Under the pieces are notes generated by a model. It was given only the letters and a program-made list of their open reading frames with translations. It did no database searches and was not told the DNA's origin. From Chloroflexota bacterium (GTDB lineage: Bacteria; Chloroflexota; UBA6077; FW602-bin22; JAMCYS01), in assembly GCA_023473795.1 (NCBI GenBank), contig JAMCYS010000148.1:1-35103 (forward strand): a DNA stretch of 35,103 bases. Direction: 5' to 3'. Both the position numbers and the translations under genes were made by a program. This document shows, piece after piece, positions 8,467 to 15,640 of the stretch; position 1 is the first letter of the stretch, and each line of letters opens with the position of its first letter.

Positions 8467-8772
8467 CGTCTCCCCCTAATAGAGCTAGTGCCTTACTGCT
8501 CTGCACGGCATTGACATTTGGACTGTGCTAGCACCGGTACTACATGGCGGCAAGCGATCCCGTTGCCAGTCGCCGTCCCACCTCACTGGGCCAGGGAGCC
8601 TGCTCGGTACCGAGCCGAAGGCGTACTGCCATCACTGGCTCCGCGGGGAGGCCGGCCCCGATGCGGAAACCTGCCGGCCGGCAACCGTCTCGGGAAGCGT
8701 ATGACTGGGCCGCGAGGATGAGGAAGAAGCCCGCGGTCCGATTGTGGAACCGGCGGAGCGATAGCTGTGGAA
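8467..8772. other. Intergenic stretch without a recognised gene
   Basis: No protein with family-like sequence and no RNA gene was recognised between the PAS fragment and the tRNA fragment at 8773. Short open frames here look like G+C-driven noise. A TTGACA occurs at about 8514-8519 on the plus strand, but no -10 box follows at proper spacing. Confidence 0.5.
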
Positions 8773-8819
8773 GGGTGGGCCCGGCCGGATGCGCACCAGC
8801 GACCAACCGGTTATGAGCC
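8773..8819 (-). repeat. Displaced 3' fragment of the CAU tRNA gene (direct repeat, copy 1)
   Basis: These 47 nt match 10186-10232, the 3' half of the intact tRNA from its anticodon loop to just past the discriminator base, with two differences (at 8791 and 8794, inside the T-loop). Similarity ends abruptly at 8819, and the 5' half of a tRNA is absent. Both copies are in the same orientation. An intact tRNA at one end and a 3' fragment downstream at the other is the footprint left by integrases that use tRNA 3' ends as attachment sites. The two T-loop changes imply that the fragment is no longer under selection. Confidence 0.85.
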
Positions 8820-8898
8820 CAACTGGCACGAAACAGGACCATAGTGCAACCAGCCACTCGGAAGCGGTGCCGGTTCAAGCAACACCGCCCGCCGGTGC

Positions 8899-9099
8899 CT
8901 AGCCATCGCGTTGCCGGTCTGGCGCGGCCTCCACTGCTTTAGCAATCAAGTCGTGCATCTGCTTGCCCACATTGGCAGAGCGGTGCCGGTCGCCCTTGGC
9001 AGCGCCGCCCTTCTTGCGTACGCGCTCGTAGTGCGCACTGGCCTGCATATCCGCCGTCTTGCCGCCCCGGCCGGCGTCTCGCATCGTTTTATAAGCCAT
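8899..9099 (-). CDS. KGG-motif small stress-type protein
   Basis: A 66-aa, strongly charged, probably disordered protein: it begins MAYKTMRDAGRGGKTADMQA and contains HYERVRKKGGAAKGDRHRSA. The RGGK and KKGGAAKG segments resemble the KGG repeat of small stress-induced bacterial proteins (YciG type). ATG 9099 is preceded on this strand by GGAG at suitable spacing. It lies 69 nt after a second protein with similar repeats, so the two may be co-transcribed. Its biochemical role is unknown. Such proteins are linked to general stress and desiccation responses in other bacteria. Confidence 0.6.
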   Translation of the reverse strand: MAYKTMRDAGRGGKTADMQASAHYERVRKKGGAAKGDRHRSANVGKQMHDLIAKAVEAAPDRQRDG

Positions 9100-9168
9100 C
9101 GCCCGTCTCCGTCACCCCTTGCCTTCCTGCTGGCACCGTGCCGCCGTCTTTCGCCTTCGCTCGTGGCC

Positions 9169-9483
9169 CTAGCGCCCTATCTCAGCGAACTGCTCACAGC
9201 CGTCCTTGGATAGTAGCACATCACTGCCCTTCTTGCCCATGTCGGTGAAGTGCTCACGGCCGTGCCCGGCGAGATTGACGGCCCCGCCCTTCCGCCCCGC
9301 TCGGGAGAGGTGCTCCACGCCGTACCGTTCCTTGATCAGCGTTCCACCTCGCCCGTCGGCCTCGTGCCTGTCTGTGCTTTCGCCCGCGGTACCACCGCCA
9401 GCACCGCCTGTCTGCCGCGGCAACACGCTCGCTTCTCGATGGTCTTTACTTATGACAGCACTTCCCTCGTCTGGCGGCCACAC
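9169..9483 (-). CDS. KGG-repeat protein (start uncertain)
   Basis: The C-terminal 65 residues contain three imperfect repeats of about 20 residues: GVEHLSRAGRKGGA, GREHFTDMGKKGSD and GCEQFAEIGR. These follow the pattern (G-x-E-H/Q-x3-x-G-R/K-K-G) of the KGG stress-protein motif. The frame is open upstream to 9756, but that part looks non-coding. GTG 9483 is given as a working start (104 aa) without a clear ribosome-binding site. A shorter protein is possible. It lies inside the segment bounded by the two tRNA repeats. Confidence 0.5.
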   Translation of the reverse strand: MWPPDEGSAVISKDHREASVLPRQTGGAGGGTAGESTDRHEADGRGGTLIKERYGVEHLSRAGRKGGAVNLAGHGREHFTDMGKKGSDVLLSKDGCEQFAEIGR

Positions 9484-9626
9484 AATGTTGGCGTGCTTCT
9501 TGCCGAGGCAATCGCAGCCCTCTACGGGGCCGTTAGTATGGCGCTCGCACGGGCGGGGGACTGGCGTACGCGGGCGCGATAGGGTACAACATAGGTGGCA
9601 CACTAGTCGGTGGTAGGAGATGTTTG

Positions 9627-9899
9627 ATGGCGACTCGACTTTACGTGGGCAACCTGTCTTACGGAACTTCAGCGGACGAGCTACGCGGCCTGTTTGCGCA
9701 GGCTGGCACAGTCGAAGATGTCCACATGCCAACAGACCGAGCTTCGGGGCAACCACGGGGGTTCGCCTTCGTGGAAATGACGAGCAAGGAAGAGGCAGAT
9801 AAAGCGATCCAAATGTTCAATGGCTACACGTTGGGTGGCCGGGAGCTGCGGGTCAATGAGGCCCGCGAGCGCGAGGAGCGCGGCCGCAGTAGGTACTAG
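9627..9899 (+). CDS. RRM-domain RNA-binding protein
   Basis: A 90-aa single RNA-recognition-motif protein. RNP2 (RLYVGNLSYG) is at residues 4-13 and RNP1 (RGFAFVEM) near residues 43-50. The beta4 region (LGGRELRVNEARERE) ends in a short basic tail, RGRSRY. This is the typical single-RRM bacterial protein, as in cyanobacterial cold-inducible Rbp proteins, which bind RNA and are often cold- or stress-regulated. ATG 9627 has TAGGAGA 6 nt upstream. The TTG three bases earlier would add one residue. It is the only plus-strand gene inside the segment flanked by the tRNA repeats. Confidence 0.93.
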   Translation: MATRLYVGNLSYGTSADELRGLFAQAGTVEDVHMPTDRASGQPRGFAFVEMTSKEEADKAIQMFNGYTLGGRELRVNEAREREERGRSRY

Positions 9900-10188
9900 C
9901 TGAACCCTCGCCGCGGGCGTTCCCTTTCCGCGAAAGCTCACACTGTCGCGTTCTTGCCGTAGGGGCCGTCTGTCACAAGTTGCCGGCCCAAGGTTCCTTG
10001 GGCTTGCCAGCGTTTCGCGGCCACTGCCGATCGGATGGCGGATGGACGTATGCTTTGCTATGCCTGGCGTGCCGCTGCCACGTGATGTTCTGATCCCACG
10101 TCTTTCCTCACTTATGTAGACAGGTGGGAACTAGAGTCCAACTAGTAGTGGCCTGCGAGGAACCGGTTAGTCCTGGGTTCACTGTGGG
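9900..10188. other. Gene-free stretch with one palindrome
   Basis: No gene is recognised. GCCCAAGG-TT-CCTTGGGC at 9986-10003 is a perfect 18-nt palindrome, about 90 nt after the RRM gene. It is not followed by a T-run, so its role as a terminator is doubtful. Confidence 0.4.
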
Positions 10189-10232
10189 TGGGCCCGGCCG
10201 GATTCGAACCAGCGACCAACCGGTTATGAGCC
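10186..10232 (-). repeat. Direct repeat copy 2 (3' half of the intact tRNA)
   Basis: This is the counterpart of the 8773-8819 fragment, with 45 of 47 positions identical. It covers the tRNA anticodon loop, T-arm and acceptor 3' strand plus 3 nt beyond. The distance between the copies is 1413 nt. Confidence 0.85.
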
Positions 10233-10260
10233 GGCCGCTCTGCCGCTGAGCTACGGGCCC
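10189..10260 (-). tRNA. tRNA with CAU anticodon (elongator Met or lysidine-type Ile2)
   Basis: A full cloverleaf of 72 nt can be folded. The acceptor stem GGGCCCG pairs with CGGGCCC, and the discriminator is A. The D-arm is GCTC/GAGC with a 7-nt loop, the anticodon stem is GCCGG/CCGGT with loop CTCATAA (anticodon CAT), the variable loop is 5 nt, and the T-arm is GCTGG/CCGGC with loop TTCGAAT. CCA is not encoded. The paired G1-C72 argues against initiator tRNA, which has an unpaired 1-72. Sequence alone does not decide between elongator tRNA-Met and tRNA-Ile2 (CAU read as lysidine-AU). The TTGGTCGCTGG stretch is reminiscent of Ile2. Confidence 0.93.
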
Positions 10261-10262
10261 GT

Positions 10263-10280
10263 GGCGCCCGCGCGGGCGCC
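10263..10280. repeat. Perfect 18-nt palindrome in the tRNA leader
   Basis: GGCGCCCGC followed directly by GCGGGCGCC lies between the tRNA promoter and the tRNA 5' end, ending 2 nt from position 1 of the tRNA. In the transcript it would form a hairpin immediately before the RNase P cut site. It could help processing or be a protein-binding site. Confidence 0.6.
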
Positions 10281-10289
10281 AACGCCGCC

Positions 10290-10319
10290 ATTATACCCCG
10301 CCGAGAGCGAAGCCTTCAA
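10290..10319 (-). promoter_or_regulatory. Promoter of the CAU tRNA
   Basis: On the minus strand, TTGAAG (10314-10319) and a perfect TATAAT (10290-10295) are separated by 18 nt. Transcription would start near 10283, about 20 nt before the tRNA. Confidence 0.8.
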
Positions 10320-10384
10320 GTCACACCGCGGGCAAGCTGACCTCGCTCGCTAGACGAGCGAGCGCCTAACGGAGCCAATGTCGC

Positions 10385-10413
10385 TTGACACGACTCGCTC
10401 GCATCCCTAGAAT
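10385..10413 (+). promoter_or_regulatory. Consensus sigma-70-type promoter of the Hdr operon
   Basis: A perfect TTGACA (10385-10390), a 17-nt spacer and TAGAAT (10408-10413). The predicted start near 10420 leaves a leader of about 180 nt before hdrA at 10602. Just upstream, 10342-10362 holds an 8-bp inverted repeat (CTCGCTCG/CGAGCGAG, 5-nt loop) that could be an operator. This is the best promoter match in the window. Confidence 0.85.
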
Positions 10414-10519
10414 AATCGCGTTAGTACTTTCCTTAGCTAGCTCTTTCTAACCATAACATAGAATTAGTTTTGCGCCCGGCGCCGGCGAGGAAGCGCGGTG
10501 CCTCTGGGCGCTCGGCCTA

Positions 10520-10548
10520 GGGCCGCGGGCGACGTTGGCCCGCGGCCC
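10520..10548 (+). other. Strong stem-loop in the hdrA leader
   Basis: A perfect 11-bp stem (GGGCCGCGGGC at 10520-10530 with GCCCGCGGCCC at 10538-10548) has a 7-nt loop, GACGTTG. It lies about 50 nt before the hdrA start and is not followed by a T-run. In the predicted transcript it could stabilise the message or act in leader regulation. Confidence 0.55.
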
Positions 10549-10601
10549 TTCGGACAGGGCACTTCGCGATTCCGCGCTACCGAACGAAGGAGAGTGCACC
10601 A

Positions 10602-13600
10602 GTGGTATCCAGTACCGAACAGAAGGTGGGCGCCGTGATGGTGGTGGGCGGGGGCATCGCCGGCATGCAGGCCTCCCTCGACCTCGCCGACTCGGGAATG
10701 CAAGTCTATATGGTCGAGGCCGCACCCTGCATTGGCGGCAAGATGGCCCAGCTAGACAAGACCTTCCCCACCAACGACTGCGCCATGTGCACCATGGCCC
10801 CCAAACTGGTCGAGTGCGGGCGCCACCTCAACATTCAGATTATGTCCACCTCAGAGCTGGTGGAGCTGCGCGGGGAGGCCGGCAACTTCACCGCCGTCGT
10901 GCGCCACAAGCCCCGCTACGTGGACGTCAACAAGTGCACCGCCTGCGGCGACTGCGCGGCCAAGTGCCCGGTGACTCTCCCCAACGCATTCAACGAGGGC
11001 CTGGGCACGCGCACGGCCATCTACAAGCTGTATCCCCAGGGAGTGCCCAATGCCTACGCCATCGACAAGAAGGGGACCGGCCCCTGCAAGGACGCCTGCC
11101 CGGCCGGCTGCAATCCTCAGGGATATATGATGCTCGTCAAGGAGCGCCGCTACGCCGACGCCTATCGTCTGATCCGCGAGGCGCTACCTTTCCCTGGCAT
11201 CTGCGGCCGCATCTGCAGCCGTTTCTGTGAGGAGAAGTGCAATCGCGCCCTTCTGGACGGCCCGGTGGCGGCCATGCACGTCAAGCGGTTCGTCACGGAT
11301 TGGACCATTACTAACCGCACTCCCGAGCAACTGCCCAGGCCGGCTGAGCGCCGCTACGACGAGAAGGTGGCGGTGGTGGGCGCGGGCCCGGCCGGCATGA
11401 CGGCGGCGTTGGACCTGACCCGCCTCGGCTACGGCGTGACTGTCCTAGAGGCTCTCCCCTGCGCCGGGGGCATGATGCGCTATGGCATCCCCGAGTACCG
11501 CCTGCCGCGAGAGGTGATCCAGCAGGAGGTCGACGACATCCTGGCCGAAGGCGTGGAACTGCGCTGCAACACGCGGGTCGATTCCGTGGATGAGCTGTTG
11601 GCTCAGGGATACCAAGCGGTGTTCCTGAGCATCGGCTCGCACAAGAGCAACAGGCTGGAGATCCCGGGCGAGGACCTGCCAGGCGTGCTTAAGGCCGTGG
11701 ACTTCCTGCGGACCGTTTCGCTGGGCGAGAAGGTCCAGGTCGGGCCCCGCGTGGTCGTGGTCGGCGGCGGTTTCACGGCTGTGGACGCCGCCCGCACCTC
11801 CCTGCGCCTGGGCGCCAGCCAGGTTGACATGGTCTACCGCCGCTCGCGCGTCGAGATGGGCGCCCATCCCGAGGAGATCGCGGATATGGAGCGCGAGGGC
11901 GGCACGCTTCACATCTTGGCCGGCCCCGTGCGGGTAATCGAGCGCGCTGGCCGGGCGGCCGGCGTGGAATTCGTGCGCATGCAGCTGGGCGAGCCGGATG
12001 CTCGCGGGCGGCGGCGCCCGGTGCCGATTCCCGGCTCCGAATTCGCGATCGAGTGCGACACCGTAATCGCGGCGATTGGCCAGGGGCCAGAGTCGAGCTT
12101 CCTCGCAGACGCCGAGGGCATCGAGGTCGGCCGAGGGGGCACCGTCGCCGTCGATCAGGAGACGCTGGCCACCGGTCGACCAGGCGTCTTCGCCGGCGGC
12201 GACTTGGTAACCGGCGCAGGCTACGTGGTGCAGGCCATTGCCAGTGGTCACCAGGCTGCTCAGTCCATACACCGCCATTTGCGCGGTTTGGAACTGCGCC
12301 AGCCGGCCGCAGTCACCGCGCCCGCGGTCAAGATGAGCCAAGCCGAACTGCTGACTCGCGAGCTCTCCGGCGGCCTGAAGCGCACGCCGCCGCGGCCGAT
12401 GCCAGAGCGCCAGCCCGAGGAGCGCGTGCGCGATTTCGGCGAGGTCTACCTGGGCTACGACGAGGCTACCGCCATCGCCGAGGCCGAGCGCTGCCTCAGC
12501 TGCGGCATCTGCTCCGAGTGCCGTGAGTGCGAGCTGGCCTGCCAGGCGAAGGCCATCAACCATGACGATCAGGAACGGTTGGAGGAGGTCCAGGTTGGCG
12601 CGGTAGTGCTCGCCACGGGCTACCAGCTGTTCGACGCCCGCCTGCGCGAGGAGTACGGCCTGGGTCGCTACCCCAACGTGGTCTCCTCGATGCAGTTCGA
12701 GCGCATCTTGAGCGCCTCGGGGCCCACCACCGGGCACATCGTGCGCCCCTCCGACCACCAGGAGCCCAAACGGATCGCCTGGCTGCAGTGCGTCGGCTCA
12801 CGCGACCAGGAGAACAAGTACTGCTCCTCGGTCTGCTGCATGTACGCCACCAAGGAGGCCATCCTCACTAAGGAGCACGCGCCGGCGACCGACTGCTCGG
12901 TATTCTTGATGGACATGCGCTCCTTCAGCAAGGGCTACACGGGCTATTTCGAGCGGGCCCGCGACCGCTACGGAGTAAATTACATTCGCTGCCGGGCCTC
13001 GGCCTTGAAGGAGGATCCGGCCACTCACGAAATCCTGATGCGCTACCAGACAGAGGACGGCCAGATCGTCACCGAGCGCTTTGATATGGCCGTGCTGTCC
13101 GCGGGCATTACCCAGAACGCGGCGACGCGGCAGATGGCCACCGACCTTGGCGTCGAGGTGGACGAGTACGGTTTCGTGCGCACGCCCGCCTTCCAGCCGC
13201 TCGACACGACTCGCGAGGGGGTCTTCGTCTGCGGCGCCCTCGCCGCGCCGAAGGACATTCCGGAGACGGTGATGCAGGCCTCCGGCGCCGCGGCGCAGTG
13301 CCTCGCTCTGCTCTCCGACGTGCGCGGCACCCGGGTGCGGGACAAGGAATACCCGCCCGAGCGGGACATTAGCCAGGAGGAGCTTCGGGTCGGCGTCTTC
13401 ATCTGCCATTGTGGCTCCAACATCGCCGGCGTGGTGGACGTGCAGAACGTGGCGGCATACATACGCACCCTGCCCAACGTCGTCCACGTGGAGACCAACC
13501 TTTACACCTGCGCGGACGACTCTTTGCACCGGCTCAAAGACCAAATTCGCGAGAAAGGCATCAACCGCGTAATCGTCTCCTCCTGTACGCCGCGCACTCA

Positions 13601-15098
13601 CGAGCCCCTCTTCCAGGAGACGATTCGCGAGGTCGGGCTCAACCCATTCCTCTTCGAGATGGCGAATATCCGCGACCAGTGCTCCTGGGTGCATGGCAAT
13701 GACCATCACGCCGCCACCGAGAAAGCCAAGGAGCTGGTGAGGATGGCCGTGGCCCGGGCGCGCCTGCTGGAGCCGCTGAGCAAGCAGTCGCTCTCGTTGA
13801 GCCACCGGGCGCTGGTGTTGGGCGGCGGTGTGGCCGGGATGACGTCGGCGCTAGATCTGGGCCGGATGGGCTTCCCCGTGACCCTGGTCGAGCGTGAGAA
13901 GGATCTCGGTGGCTGGCTGCGGCATTCGTACACGACGGTCGACGGCCGCGACACGCGGGCCTTCCTGCGCACCTTGATCGAACAGGTACAGAACCAGCCC
14001 AACATCGACGTACTCACCGAGACGGCGATGGTCAAGTCGGGCGGGTTCTTGGGCAACTTCAAGTCGACGGTGCGCCAGGCCACTAAGTTCGGCACGTTCG
14101 ACGTCGAGGTGGAGCACGGCGTCACGGTTGTGGCCACGGGCAGCCGCGAGTACCGCGGACAGGAGTACTTCCTGGGCGAGGATACGCGAGTGCTGACCCA
14201 GGGAGACCTGGAGCAGGTCCTCCACGAGCAGCCGGCGAAGGTAGTCGAGGCCAAGTCGATCGTCATGCTGCAGTGCGTGAAACCGCCGGACGGCCAGAAT
14301 TACTGCTCGCGCACCTGCTGCGCGGACGCCGTCAAGAACGCCCTCAAGGTCAAGGAGATCAACCCCTCGGCGCGGGTGTACGTCCTCTACAAGGACATGG
14401 TGACCTACGGCTTCTTGGAGAAGCACTACACCGCCGCCCGCGAGAAGGGCGTCATCTTCATCCGCTACAAGGAGGGCGACGAGCCCCAGGCGCGGGTGGA
14501 GAACGGCCAGCTGGTGGTGGAGACCTACGAGATGATCCTCGGCCGGCGGATCGTGTTGCGACCCGACCTGCTAGTTCTGAGCACGGCCATTCTGCCCGCG
14601 GAGGGCGCGCACGAGATATCGGAGGCGCTCAAGGTCCATCTGGGCCTGGACGGCTTCTTCCTTGAGGCGCACGTCAAGCTGCGGCCGGTCGATCTGGGCA
14701 GCGACGGCATCTTCGTCGCCGGTACGGCCCACTACCCGAAGACGCTGGAGGAGAGCATCGCCCACGCCACGGCCTCCGCCGGGCGAGCGGCGACCATCCT
14801 CACCCGCGAGCGCCTCTCGGTAGGCGGCGCGGTGGCGCACGTCGACCCCGACAAGTGCGCCGCCTGCTTGACCTGCGTGCGGGTCTGCCCCTACAACGTG
14901 CCCTTCATCAACGAGAAGGGCGTGGCCGAGATACAGGTTGCCAGCTGCCAGGGCTGCGGTACCTGCGCGGGCGAGTGCCCGGCCAAGGCGGTGCAGCTGA
15001 TGCACTACCGCGATGCCCAGATGCTGGCCAAGACCGAGGCTCTCTTGCAGGATCTGCTGGATCTGAGCAGCGAGAGCCAAGAGCTGGCCCCGGCTTAG
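10602..15098 (+). CDS. hdrA: HdrA-GltD-HdrA fusion flavoprotein (heterodisulfide reductase subunit A-like)
   Basis: A 1498-aa cytosolic iron-sulfur flavoprotein made of two HdrA units. HdrA is the FAD-bifurcating subunit of Hdr complexes. Unit 1 starts with VVGGGIAGMQ (residue 15), the HdrA Cys region CAMCTMAPKLVEC (59-71) and CTACGDCAAKCP (112-123). It is then interrupted at about 155-575 by a GltD/NfnB-like module: Fe-S segment with CKDACPAGC and CGRICSRFCEEKC, FAD motif VVGAGPAGM (258) and NAD(P)H motif VVGGGFTAVDAA (385). Unit 1 resumes with CLSCGICSECRECELAC (631) and CSSVCC (740). Unit 2 (from about 929) has VFICHCGSNIAG, VLGGGVAGM (1071), CSRTCC and two C-terminal [4Fe-4S] motifs (CAACLTCVRVCP, CQGCGTCAGECP). 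GTG 10602 follows GAAGGAGAG. An NAD(P)H input into Hdr is inferred. Confidence 0.93.
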   Translation: MVSSTEQKVGAVMVVGGGIAGMQASLDLADSGMQVYMVEAAPCIGGKMAQLDKTFPTNDCAMCTMAPKLVECGRHLNIQIMSTSELVELRGEAGNFTAVVRHKPRYVDVNKCTACGDCAAKCPVTLPNAFNEGLGTRTAIYKLYPQGVPNAYAIDKKGTGPCKDACPAGCNPQGYMMLVKERRYADAYRLIREALPFPGICGRICSRFCEEKCNRALLDGPVAAMHVKRFVTDWTITNRTPEQLPRPAERRYDEKVAVVGAGPAGMTAALDLTRLGYGVTVLEALPCAGGMMRYGIPEYRLPREVIQQEVDDILAEGVELRCNTRVDSVDELLAQGYQAVFLSIGSHKSNRLEIPGEDLPGVLKAVDFLRTVSLGEKVQVGPRVVVVGGGFTAVDAARTSLRLGASQVDMVYRRSRVEMGAHPEEIADMEREGGTLHILAGPVRVIERAGRAAGVEFVRMQLGEPDARGRRRPVPIPGSEFAIECDTVIAAIGQGPESSFLADAEGIEVGRGGTVAVDQETLATGRPGVFAGGDLVTGAGYVVQAIASGHQAAQSIHRHLRGLELRQPAAVTAPAVKMSQAELLTRELSGGLKRTPPRPMPERQPEERVRDFGEVYLGYDEATAIAEAERCLSCGICSECRECELACQAKAINHDDQERLEEVQVGAVVLATGYQLFDARLREEYGLGRYPNVVSSMQFERILSASGPTTGHIVRPSDHQEPKRIAWLQCVGSRDQENKYCSSVCCMYATKEAILTKEHAPATDCSVFLMDMRSFSKGYTGYFERARDRYGVNYIRCRASALKEDPATHEILMRYQTEDGQIVTERFDMAVLSAGITQNAATRQMATDLGVEVDEYGFVRTPAFQPLDTTREGVFVCGALAAPKDIPETVMQASGAAAQCLALLSDVRGTRVRDKEYPPERDISQEELRVGVFICHCGSNIAGVVDVQNVAAYIRTLPNVVHVETNLYTCADDSLHRLKDQIREKGINRVIVSSCTPRTHEPLFQETIREVGLNPFLFEMANIRDQCSWVHGNDHHAATEKAKELVRMAVARARLLEPLSKQSLSLSHRALVLGGGVAGMTSALDLGRMGFPVTLVEREKDLGGWLRHSYTTVDGRDTRAFLRTLIEQVQNQPNIDVLTETAMVKSGGFLGNFKSTVRQATKFGTFDVEVEHGVTVVATGSREYRGQEYFLGEDTRVLTQGDLEQVLHEQPAKVVEAKSIVMLQCVKPPDGQNYCSRTCCADAVKNALKVKEINPSARVYVLYKDMVTYGFLEKHYTAAREKGVIFIRYKEGDEPQARVENGQLVVETYEMILGRRIVLRPDLLVLSTAILPAEGAHEISEALKVHLGLDGFFLEAHVKLRPVDLGSDGIFVAGTAHYPKTLEESIAHATASAGRAATILTRERLSVGGAVAHVDPDKCAACLTCVRVCPYNVPFINEKGVAEIQVASCQGCGTCAGECPAKAVQLMHYRDAQMLAKTEALLQDLLDLSSESQELAPA

Positions 15099-15128
15099 GG
15101 CACGAGCGAAGAGACGAGAGGAGTGCTG

Positions 15129-15593
15129 ATGGCAGCGGAAACGTTCGAGCCCGAGATCGTGGCTTTCTGTTGCACTTACTGCGCCTACGCGGCGGCCGAC
15201 CTGGCCGGTTCGATGCGTCTGCGCTATCCGACTAACGTCAAGATCGTCAAGATTCCCTGCACGGGTAAGCTCGACTCGCTTTACATCATGCGAGCCTTCG
15301 AGAAGGGCGCCGACGGCGTATACGTGGCCGGCTGTCTGGAAGGCCAGTGCCACTTCCTGGAAGGCAACATCAACGCCAAGCGCCGCGTCAAGTACCTGAA
15401 GAAGGTGCTGGAGGAGATCGGCATCGGCGGCGAAAGGCTGGAGATGTACAACATGTCCGCCGCCATGGGCCCTCGCTTCGCCGAGGTGGCGAACGAGTTC
15501 ACGGCCCGCATTAGAGAACTGGGGCCCAGTCCCCTTTCGGCAACGGCCAAGCATAAAGTACCTGCCTCGAGCGGCACCGCCGCGGAGCAGTAG
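15129..15593 (+). CDS. mvhD: FlpD/MvhD-type iron-sulfur subunit
   Basis: A 154-aa protein of the MvhD/FrhD/FlpD family, the small [2Fe-2S] protein that hands electrons from a hydrogenase, formate dehydrogenase or NADH dehydrogenase to HdrA. It begins MAAETFEPEIVAFCCTYCAY and has IPCTGKLDSLYIMRAFEKGA and VAGCLEGQCHFLEGN, with the conserved cysteines in CCTYC, CTGK and CLEGQC. ATG 15129 follows GAGAGGAG. An in-frame GTG at 15123 would add two residues. It lies 30 nt after hdrA. No hydrogenase gene follows, so its electron donor is unclear. The last 20 residues are low-complexity. Confidence 0.93.
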   Translation: MAAETFEPEIVAFCCTYCAYAAADLAGSMRLRYPTNVKIVKIPCTGKLDSLYIMRAFEKGADGVYVAGCLEGQCHFLEGNINAKRRVKYLKKVLEEIGIGGERLEMYNMSAAMGPRFAEVANEFTARIRELGPSPLSATAKHKVPASSGTAAEQ

Positions 15594-15640
15594 TTCGCCG
15601 CGGCGCCCGCAGGCGCCCGCGCAATCCGGGAGGACACGGC

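Noticed and set aside
8773-8819. A second tRNA gene
   Set aside because: Only the 3' half is present, the T-loop is mutated, and there is no D-arm or 5' acceptor strand.
10189-10260. Initiator tRNA-fMet
   Set aside because: Position 1-72 is a G-C pair, whereas bacterial initiator tRNA has an unpaired first position.
11445-12758. Long minus-strand open frame (437 codons) inside hdrA
   Set aside because: Antisense shadow of a G+C-rich gene. The translation has no family-like sequence, and the plus-strand reading is a complete HdrA/GltD protein.
12798-13805. Long minus-strand open frame (335 codons) inside hdrA
   Set aside because: Same kind of shadow, fully covered by conserved HdrA sequence on the plus strand.
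10602-15098. Selenocysteine (in-frame TGA) in HdrA, as in some methanogens
   Set aside because: The frame is open throughout and all cluster positions seen are cysteine codons.
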